A DNA stretch of 12,864 nt, from assembly GCA_035653295.1 (NCBI GenBank), contig DASRCB010000191.1, forward strand, positions 1-12,864, written 5' to 3'. Below the pieces are notes generated by a model that searched no databases, was not told the DNA's origin, and saw only the letters and a program-made list of their open reading frames with translations. A program made the translations under genes and the position numbers. Position 1 is the stretch's first letter, and every line of letters starts with the position of its first letter. This document shows, piece after piece, positions 1 through 6,595 of this stretch. The stretch comes from DASRCB01 sp035653295 (GTDB lineage Bacteria > Acidobacteriota > Terriglobia > Bryobacterales > Bryobacteraceae).

Positions 1-1
1 C

Positions 2-1135
2 GTGCTGCTCACCAGCGCGGGACTGCTCATTCGCAGCTTCGCCTCCGTACTCGGGCAACAGTCGGAGCTTCGAACCGAGCACGTGCTTACCTTTGGCGTG
101 GCGCTTCCGGAGACGCAGTATGCAGGCGTTGCGTCCGCGCACCGATTCTTCCAGTCGTTAACTCAGCGGCTCCAAACCACCCCAGGCCTCGTCGCAATCG
201 GATACGGAACCGACATCCCGCTGGAGAACGAGCGCATGCGCCTGATCACGCCGGCGGATCAGACCGGACAAGGGCGGCCTCTGGCGGAATACACCGATGT
301 CGAAGGCGAATACTTCCGCGGCGTCGGGATGCGGCTCATTGCCGGCCGTTACCTCACCTCAGCCGACCGCAAAGGCTCGGAACGCGTCGCCGTAGTCAAC
401 GAAGCTTTCGGACGCGCGTACTGGCCGGGCGAGAATCCCCTGGATCACAGCTTCAAGTTCGGTCCGCCCCAATCGGAGATGCCGTGGGTGCGCATCGTCG
501 GAGTCGTCGCGGACACGAGCGGGCGCGATGCCGACGAGGTGGTCGGCCCGCACATCTACAGCCCCTTCGATCAGGAAGAATACGCCATGGGCATGCACGA
601 GGCGCGCTTCGTGCTGCGCACGCGCGGCGATGCTTTGCAGGCTTCCTCGGCCGTGCGCGCCGCCGTTCGCTCGCTCGATCCTTCACTCCCCGTTCTGAAG
701 CTGCGGACCATGGAGCAGGTGCTGTCCGAGTCCGTCGCGCCACGCAGCGCCAACACCTGGCTGGTTACCGTCTTCGCCATCGCCGCGCTGCTGCTCACGG
801 CGCTCGGTGTGCACGGCATCGTATCGCACTCGGTCACCGAACGAACGCGCGAGATCGGCATCCGCATGGCGGTCGGAGCGGACCGTCGCGAGGTCGCGCT
901 CTCCGTCTTCCGGGAAAGCGCCCGCCTGATGCTCATCGGACTGGCCTCCGGCGTGGCAGGCTCCTTCGCCGCATCACGCGTCATCGCGGGCCTGCTGTAC
1001 GGCGTATCCGCGCACGATGCCGCGGCCATGACCGCGGCGGGTCTGGCGCTCGCGCTGATGACCGTCGCGGCAACCCTGCTGCCCTCCTGGCGCGCCATGC
1101 ACATCGAGCCCTGGAGCGCGCTGCGTCAGGAGTGA
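2..1135 (+). CDS. MacB/FtsX-type ABC transporter permease, C-terminal part (5' end outside the window)
   Basis: This is the last 377 codons of a larger membrane protein; the frame is already open at the window edge, so the first codon here is internal. Residues 1-245 resemble the end of one permease segment followed by a periplasmic MacB core domain (typical motifs: a YFRGVGMRLIAGR-like strand, VAVVNEAFGRAYWPGENPL, and VRIVGVVADT). Residues about 252-274, 306-333 and 340-360 are hydrophobic membrane segments of an FtsX domain, with the usual cytoplasmic signature ERTREIGIRMAVGA at 280-293 and the ending EPWSALRQE. Such permeases are expanded in Acidobacteria, often as large duplicated proteins without an adjacent ATPase gene. 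They are thought to act in lipid, peptide or drug export or in mechanotransmission across the inner membrane. The substrate cannot be told from the sequence. Family assignment is secure; full architecture is inferred. Confidence 0.88.
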   Translation: MLLTSAGLLIRSFASVLGQQSELRTEHVLTFGVALPETQYAGVASAHRFFQSLTQRLQTTPGLVAIGYGTDIPLENERMRLITPADQTGQGRPLAEYTDVEGEYFRGVGMRLIAGRYLTSADRKGSERVAVVNEAFGRAYWPGENPLDHSFKFGPPQSEMPWVRIVGVVADTSGRDADEVVGPHIYSPFDQEEYAMGMHEARFVLRTRGDALQASSAVRAAVRSLDPSLPVLKLRTMEQVLSESVAPRSANTWLVTVFAIAALLLTALGVHGIVSHSVTERTREIGIRMAVGADRREVALSVFRESARLMLIGLASGVAGSFAASRVIAGLLYGVSAHDAAAMTAAGLALALMTVAATLLPSWRAMHIEPWSALRQE

Positions 1136-1207
1136 GCCGCCGCCCTTGACTCCGGCCGCGCGCGGGCATCTAATTCAGGTGGTGACCGCAACCGGCGAAC
1201 CGGGGAG

Positions 1208-1588
1208 GTGGTCATTCTGTCGCACGCTGGAAAAGTTCTGCTCTACTGGGCGCCGCGCGCGCTCTGCATCGCTTTTGCCCTGTTCCTGAGCGTGTTTGCT
1301 CTGGACGTGTTCAGCGAGAACCGAGGCTTCTGGCAAACCGCCCTGGCCCTCGGCCTTCATCTCATCCCGTCGGCGATTGTAGTCCTCATCCTGATCGTGG
1401 CGTGGCGCCGGGAATGGATCGGCGCAGTACTCTTCGCCGCTGTTGCGATCTGGTATTCCGTAGGCGCCCGCCGCCACCCGGACTGGATTCTTACCATTGG
1501 CGGTCCGCTGTTTGTGGTTGCGGCGTTGTTCCTGACCGACTGGCTTATTCGCCGGCAGGCGCCTGGCCGACATCACACCAGCGCTTGA
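1208..1588 (+). CDS. Small integral membrane protein, four predicted helices (uncharacterised family)
   Basis: A 126-residue protein with hydrophobic helices at about residues 16-34, 45-66, 70-86 and 94-113, joined by short charged loops (SENRGFW, RREW, RRHPDW). The phrase LYWAPRALCIAFALFLSVFALDVF followed by FWQTALALGLHLIPS is typical of a widespread family of unknown function found in many bacterial phyla, which I believe is DUF7670. No catalytic motif is visible. The only standard start is GTG at 1208, but the ribosome-binding sequence GGAGG (1204-1208) overlaps it; CTG at 1217 would sit 8 bases after GGAGG, so the true start may be non-canonical. The stop codon overlaps a terminator-like repeat at 1588. 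The gene follows the permease by 72 bp and converges with the GyrI-like gene. A real gene is likely; its role is unknown. Confidence 0.8.
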   Translation: MVILSHAGKVLLYWAPRALCIAFALFLSVFALDVFSENRGFWQTALALGLHLIPSAIVVLILIVAWRREWIGAVLFAAVAIWYSVGARRHPDWILTIGGPLFVVAALFLTDWLIRRQAPGRHHTSA

Positions 1589-1619
1589 AAATCAAAGGCC
1601 CGGCCCTGACCGGTTGGCC
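1588..1619 (-). terminator. Terminator-like hairpin ending the GyrI-like gene
   Basis: Read on the minus strand, GGCC(1619-1616)-bulge-CGG pairs with CCG-GGCC(1600-1597) around a six-base loop, and the stem is followed by TTTGATTTT (1596-1588). The stem is short and bulged, so it is weaker than the one at 2131-2163. It lies 25 bp after the stop of the minus-strand gene, the expected place. Its 16 bases at 1588-1603 are identical to 2124-2139. It may also act on the convergent plus-strand gene, but there is no T-run in that direction. Confidence 0.5.
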
Positions 1620-1644
1620 AGCGATGGTCGACGTCAGCTTCGCG

Positions 1645-2106
1645 TTACGCGAGCAGATAAACGATTGTCGTTTCCAGCTTCGCCGGATCGTCGGACCAGT
1701 CGCCGTAGATCTCCCATGACGTGCCGGCAAAGGTGCGGTTGTTCGCTGCACGCCAGGCATGAATCGCGTCATGCGTCGCTTTTATGCGGTCGTACGGGCC
1801 CACATGGACAGCCACGGCCGCCTCGCCCGCAGGCGTCTGCACCTCACGCACTTCGCCTTCCGGCTCGAACGACCGCTCCACCTCAACGCCAAAGTCCACA
1901 TCCATCGGCATGTCGCGGCGGGCCGGGTGATGGTAAAGAAATACGTTGTGACCGTCGGTGCGCAGGCCGGGTTTCGACCGCAGGAACTCCCAGACCTTGT
2001 CGAGCGCCGGCTTCCACGCCACCGCAATCCCTCCGATCGCGACCTGGCGCCGCACAGCCGCAAGCTTCATCGCCTCAACTGTTCGAATGGAAACTTCTAT
2101 GCTCAT
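1645..2106 (-). CDS. GyrI-like / AraC-type effector-binding domain protein
   Basis: A 153-residue single-domain protein. The fold is the GyrI-like small-molecule-binding domain found at the C-terminus of SoxR/Rob/BmrR-type regulators and as stand-alone proteins. Visible family marks are the N-terminal strand with VRRQVAIGGIAVAWKPALDKVWEFL, the middle VDFGVEVERSF, the conserved HVGPYDRIKATHDAIHAW at about 101-118, and the WEIYGD motif at 131-136 whose Glu132 matches the glutamate that contacts cationic ligands in the family. No DNA-binding domain is present, so it is probably a cytosolic ligand binder or hydrolase-like protein rather than a regulator. ATG at 2106 has only a weak upstream purine stretch. 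A strong terminator lies between it and the upstream minus-strand gene, so it is likely transcribed separately or by readthrough. The ligand is unknown. Confidence 0.87.
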   Translation of the reverse strand: MSIEVSIRTVEAMKLAAVRRQVAIGGIAVAWKPALDKVWEFLRSKPGLRTDGHNVFLYHHPARRDMPMDVDFGVEVERSFEPEGEVREVQTPAGEAAVAVHVGPYDRIKATHDAIHAWRAANNRTFAGTSWEIYGDWSDDPAKLETTIVYLLA

Positions 2107-2130
2107 GTCCGCTGAGAGCCAATAAAATCA

Positions 2131-2163
2131 AAGGCCCGGTCCGAGCAACTCGAACCGGGCCTT
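2131..2163 (-). terminator. Strong intrinsic terminator after the DUF465 gene
   Basis: AAGGCCCGGT (2131-2140) is perfectly complementary to ACCGGGCCTT (2154-2163). After one C-A mismatch, CGAG (2142-2145) pairs with CTCG (2149-2152) around a CAA loop, giving a 14-bp interrupted stem. On the minus strand the stem is followed by TGATTTTATT (2130-2121), a U-rich tail. It begins 29 bp after the stop codon of the coiled-coil gene at 2192 and precedes the GyrI-like start by 24 bp. This is the best terminator in the window. Confidence 0.85.
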
Positions 2164-2191
2164 CTACCGTTGCGCTTCGCGCACCCGATGC

Positions 2192-2425
2192 TTAGTGAAC
2201 CTGCTCCATACGATAACGGCTGAGCATGGCCGTCATCTCGTCCTTCAGGCGGAGTTTCAGCTTCTTCAGCCGATGCTCTTCCACCTCTTCTTCCGGACTG
2301 AGGTGGGATTTTCCCTCGAGAGCTTCCAGCTGCTTGTGATACTCCGAGTGCTGAGAGGCCAGGCGACGAAACTCATCGTTCGTCTGCATCAGGTGCGCCT
2401 TCAGATCGTCCTGCGTGTTCTCCAT
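2192..2425 (-). CDS. YdcH/DUF465-family small coiled-coil protein
   Basis: A 77-residue, highly charged and almost entirely helical protein. It has the DUF465 (YdcH-like) layout: a first helix with EFRRLASQHSEYHKQLEAL, a turn with HLSPEEEVEEHRLKKLKLRLKDEM at about 41-64, and a short basic tail. Proteins of this family are cytosolic helical hairpins of unknown function. The open frame continues upstream to 2560, but I chose ATG at 2425 because AAGGAG (2440-2435 on this strand) lies 9 bases before it and because the family starts there; the upstream extension has no family resemblance. It is followed by a strong terminator. It lies 125 bp downstream of rimI, so it may have its own promoter or belong to the rimI transcript. 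Confidence 0.87.
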   Translation of the reverse strand: MENTQDDLKAHLMQTNDEFRRLASQHSEYHKQLEALEGKSHLSPEEEVEEHRLKKLKLRLKDEMTAMLSRYRMEQVH

Positions 2426-2434
2426 CAGGCTTTT

Positions 2435-2440
2435 CTCCTT
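2435..2440 (-). promoter_or_regulatory. Ribosome-binding site that fixes the DUF465 start
   Basis: AAGGAG on the minus strand, 9 bases before ATG at 2425. It is the clearest Shine-Dalgarno on the minus strand and decides in favour of the short form over the 122-codon open frame. Confidence 0.8.
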
Positions 2441-2550
2441 GGGGGATTGCCACGCCGAGTCAGCTTCCAACGGGGTTACGGCTCGGTGGGAATTCGTGAG
2501 GTACATTCGGTCGAGCGTGCAGCCTTCCGGCCGCTTACACTGTGACGATA

Positions 2551-2967
2551 TCATGAACAAAAGCTCATGACAATCCCCGGTTCCTGTGGGTTCTCGTAGT
2601 ACTTATGTCGTACTCCCGTCTCGGTGAAACCCATGCGCTGGTAAAGACTTCGCGCCGCTGAATTCGATTCCCGCACTTCCAGAAACCACTGGCCGCGAGC
2701 CGATCCAATGGCCGTTTCGACCAGCATGCGCGCGATTCCATGCCGCCGAAATTCCGGAGCGACCGCAAGGTTCAGCAATTCATGCTCGCCTGCTGCGACG
2801 GTTCGCCAGACTACAAACCCGCTGACGTTCGAGCCTCCCACCGCAACGCGGCACTCGTAGCCCGGATGATCGCGCGCCTGCCATTGAGCAGCTTCCGGTG
2901 AAGCGGCCAGGATGCCGGCAATGGCCTCCCCATCGGCCTCCGTCGGCCGTCGAACGACAATGCTCAC
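2551..2967 (-). CDS. rimI: Ribosomal protein alanine N-acetyltransferase-like GNAT enzyme
   Basis: A 138-residue GNAT acetyltransferase. In the RimI family such proteins transfer acetyl from acetyl-CoA to the N-terminal alanine of ribosomal protein S18 (EC 2.3.1.266). The sequence shows the strand LLNLAVAPEFRRHGIARMLVETAI at about 64-87, with RRHGIA at 74-79 forming the pyrophosphate-binding loop. It then has FLEVRESNSAARSLYQRMGF at about 95-114, which carries the glutamate (Glu97) and tyrosine (Tyr109) positions typical of RimI, and it ends in HKYYENPQEPGIVM. The start is GTG at 2967, which overlaps the stop of the TPR-protein gene by four bases (GTGA), so the two are translationally coupled. 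The usual partners tsaB, tsaD or tsaE are not adjacent. GNAT membership is certain; the exact substrate is by family resemblance. Confidence 0.85.
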   Translation of the reverse strand: MSIVVRRPTEADGEAIAGILAASPEAAQWQARDHPGYECRVAVGGSNVSGFVVWRTVAAGEHELLNLAVAPEFRRHGIARMLVETAIGSARGQWFLEVRESNSAARSLYQRMGFTETGVRHKYYENPQEPGIVMSFCS

Positions 2968-4625
2968 CGAAACACGATAGCCGTTGCCTGGCCGATCAAT
3001 CCGGCCGAGCGCCGCCCCTGCAGTTTGTCGTAGCGCACGGTTACCTTCCGCGCGGGATCCTGCGAACCGCAGGCCAGCTTCGCGGTAGTCACGTCCCCCT
3101 CCAGCGAAACCCGCTCGGGCTCAGCCAGCACACGCACCGGACCCTGATCGGTGGTGATCACCAGACGCATCTGCTTGCCTGTGCACTCGATCCTGCCCAG
3201 CGTCCCATCGACCTTCGCCTCGCCTTTAGTCAGATCCGACCAGGACACCGCGCCTTCGCTCGATTCCGCGCCGAGCTTCGCGTTGGCCTTCGCTTCGGCG
3301 GCGCGAATGTCGGCGAGCGTCGCGTTCTTCACCCGATCGAGATCCGCCTGCTGCGCCGCCTCTTCGCGCTTCCGCTCGGCGATCTCGTAATCGTTGCGCT
3401 GCTGCTCGGCATCAAAACGTTCCTTCCGGATCTGCTCGCGCTCCGCATTGTTTGGCGCCGAATTCTCGGCCAGCGCCCATGCCTTCACCGCATCCTCGAA
3501 CTTGTTCGCCTTCTCGTCGGCCTGCGCCAGATGTACCCAGCAGTCTGTATTCCGGGGCGAGGCGTCGCAGGCTTTCTTGAGCCAGAATGCGCGGCGCACC
3601 GGCCCCGGCTCGGTCTCGGCGAGCGCCAGAAACGGCGCATCCCAGTGGCTGTTCAACTGCGCCGCTTTGTCCAGATCCGCGCGCTTTTTCGTATTGTCGG
3701 GCTCCAGCAGACCGAGTTGGTACCATGCGTTTGCGTTTTTCGAGCCGGCCTGCGCAGCCTCGCCGAACAGCCTGTAAGCGTCGTCCTTTTTTCCGGCCGC
3801 GAGCGCGGCGAATGCCTGGCCTTCCGTACCGGAGGGCGCCGGCACGCCTCGATAAAGGTCGGCCGCGGCCGCGGGATTTCGCGTCAGCAGCAGATCCGCG
3901 CGCGCCATATCGCCTTCCACCTTATCGATCGGATGCACGCGTAAATCGCGTTCTTCGTTAAGCGGCAGCGCGTTGATCGAGTTCGTTGGGAAATTGCCGG
4001 CGCGCAGGTATTCGTCTACCTGCTTTTCAATCGCCGCGCCCCTCTTCTGGAAGGCGTTCTGGTACGCCGTATCGAGATCGGCGCCGTGCTCCAGATTGGA
4101 AAAGAACACGCGCACTTCGCCGTAGGTTTCCGGGTTCGCGATCAGCATCTGCATGCGCGCCCAGTCGCGCGTGCGTTGCGGTGGAGGAGCGCCGACCGTA
4201 ACGTGCACGCCGTTAACCTGCAGTGTCGAGAACAGCGCCACAAGGCCGTCCTCAATGGACCGCGGAATATGCAACGTTCCCTGCTCCAGCAGAACCCGCG
4301 CGAGTTCCGCTTTGGCGCCCTCGGGAATTGGCGCACGGGGCGCATACGCCACTTCGTACGCATCGCGGCCGAGCACCAGCTTCTCGCTCGGCGCCTCCGA
4401 GCTCGATACCAGCACGTGAACCGGCCAGATGGTCTGAATATCCGGAACCCCAATGGTTACGCCCAGCGCGTGCCGGAACTGTTCCAGTTCCGCCAGCTTC
4501 TCGCGCGCGGCTTTGTCTCCGGCCGATGAAAAGACGCGGAATGGACCGCGATGGCACTCCGCCCAGCTCTCGGCAAAACACAAAGCGCCGGCCGCGAAAA
4601 ACACGGCAAAAGCACGCGCGGTCAC
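2964..4625 (-). CDS. Secreted TPR protein with a decayed gluzincin (peptidase MA-like) N-terminal domain
   Basis: A 553-residue protein with a signal peptide (residues 1 to about 22, ending AESWA). Residues 25-215 resemble the acidobacterial peptidase-MA/DUF1570-like region: FRVFSSAGDKAARE, then PRSIEDGLVALFSTLQVNGVHVTVG at 121-145, and VDEYLRAGNF at 203-212. Where an active gluzincin has HExxH, this protein has AELAR (106-110), so both zinc histidines are missing while the later glutamate region (Glu125) remains. Residues about 240-390 form TPR-like helical repeats, 392-450 a charged coiled coil, and 465-553 a small beta-rich domain with TLGRIECTGKQMRLVI and a final Cys519. The GTG start at 4625 has no Shine-Dalgarno; the signal peptide needs this start. 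It is probably a periplasmic or outer-membrane-associated scaffold. The function is unknown. Confidence 0.78.
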   Translation of the reverse strand: MTARAFAVFFAAGALCFAESWAECHRGPFRVFSSAGDKAAREKLAELEQFRHALGVTIGVPDIQTIWPVHVLVSSSEAPSEKLVLGRDAYEVAYAPRAPIPEGAKAELARVLLEQGTLHIPRSIEDGLVALFSTLQVNGVHVTVGAPPPQRTRDWARMQMLIANPETYGEVRVFFSNLEHGADLDTAYQNAFQKRGAAIEKQVDEYLRAGNFPTNSINALPLNEERDLRVHPIDKVEGDMARADLLLTRNPAAAADLYRGVPAPSGTEGQAFAALAAGKKDDAYRLFGEAAQAGSKNANAWYQLGLLEPDNTKKRADLDKAAQLNSHWDAPFLALAETEPGPVRRAFWLKKACDASPRNTDCWVHLAQADEKANKFEDAVKAWALAENSAPNNAEREQIRKERFDAEQQRNDYEIAERKREEAAQQADLDRVKNATLADIRAAEAKANAKLGAESSEGAVSWSDLTKGEAKVDGTLGRIECTGKQMRLVITTDQGPVRVLAEPERVSLEGDVTTAKLACGSQDPARKVTVRYDKLQGRRSAGLIGQATAIVFR

Positions 4626-4631
4626 GATTCG

Positions 4632-4661
4632 AGTTTAACCGGCGCGGCCAGACGTTACCAA
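4632..4661 (-). promoter_or_regulatory. Candidate promoter giving a leaderless GTG mRNA for the TPR protein
   Basis: On the minus strand, TTGGTA (4661-4656) and TAAACT (4637-4632) are separated by 18 bases. Counting six bases from the -10 element places the predicted transcription start exactly on the G of the GTG start at 4625. Each hexamer matches the sigma-70 consensus at four of six positions, so this is only suggestive. Confidence 0.38.
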
Positions 4662-4721
4662 TCGTGCGCTTGCGGAGTCATACCCATCGGTGGCGTCGGC
4701 CGCGAACTCGGCCTGTAACTA

Positions 4722-5609
4722 ATGTTCTCTTTTCGCGACTTCACATGCGCGCGGCTCTGGCTGTTCGTTGCGCTGCTCATTGCGGCATCCCGGGGCCGGG
4801 CGCAGGGCCCTCCCTTCCAAACCGACGATCCCGTTCCTGTCGAGCTGCATCACTATGAGTTCTACATCTTCGGAGCAATGGACGGGACACCGGCGGAGAT
4901 TGACTCCACGGGTCCGGCGTTCGAATTCAACTGGGGCGCCATCCCGCGCGTGCAGTTGCACGTGATCGCACCGTGGGGCAGCATCAATCCTTCGAATAAT
5001 CCGATCTACGCCCCCGGCGCGGCCGGCCCCTCCGCGTTCGGCTACACCGATATGGAGGTCGGCGCCAAAATCGCGTTTATCAAGGAATCGAAGTACATCC
5101 CGCAGATCGGCACCTTCACGATGTTCGAACTTCCGACGGGCAATTCCGACAAGGGACTCGGCGTGGGGAAGGTCTGGTACAAGGTCCCCCTGTGGCTACA
5201 GAAGAACTTCGGGCACTGGCTGGTGGACGGCGGCGGCGGCGAGGTTGTGGTTCCGCAAACTGAGTACCGCAACTTCCCCTACGGCGCCTTCCTTGTGAAA
5301 TATTCGTTCGGTGAGCGGCTGGAACTCGGAGGCGAGATCTTCTCTCATGCCGCCGAGGGCTACGCGGCGGCGCAGACCCAGGCTTCGACGATGTTAGACA
5401 TCGGCGGTTACTATCACTTCCGGCATCACCCCGGGGAGCAGTTTCTGTTTTGCTACGGCCATTCCATCGCCGGCCAGACGGAGCAGTATGCATATCTCGG
5501 CATGTACTGGACATGGGGAAAGAGTGAGGACAAATCCGACTCGGGGGATCTCCGCTTCCCGGAGCCGTTGAACACGCCCGGAGTTCGCCTGACGCCAGGA
5601 TTTCAGTAA
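4722..5609 (+). CDS. Outer-membrane beta-barrel protein, phenol-degradation MetA-like family
   Basis: A 295-residue protein with a signal peptide (hydrophobic stretch at about 11-22, likely cleavage after GRA at 27). The mature part starts GPPFQTDDPVPVELHHYEFYIF and continues with alternating strands such as FEFNWGAIPRVQLHVIAPWGS, GYTDMEVGAKIAFI, IGTFTMFELPTGN, KVWYKVPLWLQKNFG, GGGGEVVVPQ and YAYLGMYWTWGK. These match the Phenol_MetA_deg-type family of predicted outer-membrane channels found in Acidobacteria and Proteobacteria. The family name comes from one phenol operon; no aromatic-degradation genes are nearby, so the substrate here is unknown. ATG at 4722 lacks a clear Shine-Dalgarno but fits the signal peptide. 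It is divergent from the TPR protein (96 bp between starts) and converges with the regulator at 5618, leaving only 8 bp between stops. Confidence 0.83.
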   Translation: MFSFRDFTCARLWLFVALLIAASRGRAQGPPFQTDDPVPVELHHYEFYIFGAMDGTPAEIDSTGPAFEFNWGAIPRVQLHVIAPWGSINPSNNPIYAPGAAGPSAFGYTDMEVGAKIAFIKESKYIPQIGTFTMFELPTGNSDKGLGVGKVWYKVPLWLQKNFGHWLVDGGGGEVVVPQTEYRNFPYGAFLVKYSFGERLELGGEIFSHAAEGYAAAQTQASTMLDIGGYYHFRHHPGEQFLFCYGHSIAGQTEQYAYLGMYWTWGKSEDKSDSGDLRFPEPLNTPGVRLTPGFQ

Positions 5610-5617
5610 CCGCGGGA

Positions 5618-6550
5618 TCACGACGCCGGTTTTTCGGCGGTCGCGAGAATGGTCTCGAAGTGCGGTGGATCGGGCTCGCGGTTGACTACCGTCGTGTCGA
5701 TGTTCTGGAAACCGGCGCTTTCGAGATAGCGGCGAATGTCCATTTCACTGAAGCCGAGCCACAGGTCGGCGTACATTTCGCGCGCTTCTTCGAAACCGTG
5801 CTGCACCAGATCGAGGATGGCGACCCGGCCGCCCGGCTTCAGTATGCGCCAGGCCTCGGCCAGCGCACGCTCGGGGTGCGGCGCGTGGTGCAGCGCCTGG
5901 CTCAGGAAGGCGAGATCGACCGTCGCATCGTCAATCGGGACCGCCTCGATATCGCCGAGCCGGTATTCCAGATTCGCAATGCCGTTCCGGCGGGCCAGGT
6001 CGGCGCCGAACTCGACCATCTTCTCTGAATTGTCGATGGCGATGACCTTCTCGGCGCGCTGCGCCATCAGCTGCGAGATGGTGCCTTCGCCCGCGCCAAG
6101 GTCGGCGATGACCATCCGGGGCATGAGCTTCAGCAGCGCCTCGGCCAGCCCTTTCCAGGACCGGCCGGGAACGTACTGGCGCCCAAACTTGCCCGCAAGT
6201 TCGTCGAAATAGCGGCGCATGCGATCCTGCCGCTTGCGGATAACGAGGTCCAGCGCCTGGCGGTCGCGCTCGGCCTCGGGCAATTCCGCCGCCGCTTCCT
6301 CCAGCAGAGGGCCGAGCGATCCGGTACCGTTCAGCCGATAGAAAGCGTTTTTCCCGGTACGCCGATCCTGAACCAGGCCGGCCTGCTTCAGCTGGGCCAG
6401 GCTGGTGGAGACATGGCTCTGCCCTTTACCAATGATTTCCTGCACTTCGGCAACCGACAGCTCCTCGCGCTGAAGCAGCAACAGGATGCGCAGCCGGATG
6501 GGGTCGGCCGCGGCCCGGAGCGTTTTCAGAATTGACGGCTTGGGTGGCAA
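5618..6550 (-). CDS. sahR: ArsR-type regulator fused to a SAM/SAH-binding methyltransferase domain (SahR-like)
   Basis: A 310-residue fusion. Residues 8-75 are a winged helix-turn-helix of ArsR type (ADPIRLRILLLLQREELSVAEV, recognition helix around 44-57, wing at 61-72). The cysteine metal site of classic ArsR (ELCVCDL) is replaced by ELSVAEV, so metal sensing is unlikely. Residues about 115-305 are a class I methyltransferase fold: motif I DLGAGEG at 150-156, acidic D173 after the second strand, LGD at 198-200 and the LHH-type stretch at 220-222. This is the architecture of SahR, known in Proteobacteria to repress ahcY and methionine-cycle genes and to sense S-adenosylhomocysteine. Its position, divergent from ahcY-metK, supports the same role. 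The start is TTG at 6550: an in-frame TGA at 6562-6560 excludes a longer form, and no Shine-Dalgarno is present. Whether the domain still methylates anything is unknown. Confidence 0.85.
   Translation of the reverse strand: MPPKPSILKTLRAAADPIRLRILLLLQREELSVAEVQEIIGKGQSHVSTSLAQLKQAGLVQDRRTGKNAFYRLNGTGSLGPLLEEAAAELPEAERDRQALDLVIRKRQDRMRRYFDELAGKFGRQYVPGRSWKGLAEALLKLMPRMVIADLGAGEGTISQLMAQRAEKVIAIDNSEKMVEFGADLARRNGIANLEYRLGDIEAVPIDDATVDLAFLSQALHHAPHPERALAEAWRILKPGGRVAILDLVQHGFEEAREMYADLWLGFSEMDIRRYLESAGFQNIDTTVVNREPDPPHFETILATAEKPAS
5621..5643. terminator. Small hairpin at the convergent ends of the OMP and sahR genes
   Basis: CGACGCCG (5621-5628) pairs with CGGCGGTCG (5635-5643) with a single bulged G, around a GTTTTT loop. 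It starts 12 bp after the outer-membrane protein stop but lies inside the last codons of the opposing gene. There is no U-run after the stem, so termination is only possible, not shown. Confidence 0.3.
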
Positions 6551-6560
6551 ACTGTAATAT
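6532..6560 (+). promoter_or_regulatory. Sigma-70 promoter of ahcY-metK, with its -35 inside the sahR coding region
   Basis: TTGACG (6532-6537) and TAATAT (6555-6560) are separated by exactly 17 bp. The -35 matches the consensus at five of six positions. The expected transcription start is near 6567, giving a leader of about 29 bases before ATG at 6596. The -35 element overlaps the 5' coding end of the divergent regulator gene, so the two transcription units share this DNA. Confidence 0.72.
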
Positions 6561-6564
6561 CAAT

Positions 6565-6584
6565 GTATCAGGATTTGTCGATAC
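6565..6584. promoter_or_regulatory. Candidate SahR-type operator over the ahcY transcription start
   Basis: GTATC (6565-6569) and GATAC (6580-6584) form an inverted repeat with a 10-bp spacer. A further TATCA at 6558-6562 repeats the TATCA at 6566-6570 eight bases away. The repeat covers the predicted start of ahcY transcription and lies upstream of the divergent regulator start at 6550, where a homodimeric winged-helix repressor would block both. The arms are only 5 bp, so chance is possible. Confidence 0.45.
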
Positions 6585-6595
6585 GAGGAGCTTGA

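Noticed and set aside
2426..2560. Upstream extension of the DUF465 protein to a 122-residue form
   Set aside because: The added 45 residues do not resemble the family, while a good ribosome site sits directly before the internal ATG at 2425.
2898..3944. A 348-codon plus-strand open frame opposite the TPR gene
   Set aside because: It has low-complexity Arg/Leu/Pro-rich sequence, overlaps rimI and the TPR gene in antisense, and has no ribosome site or family resemblance.
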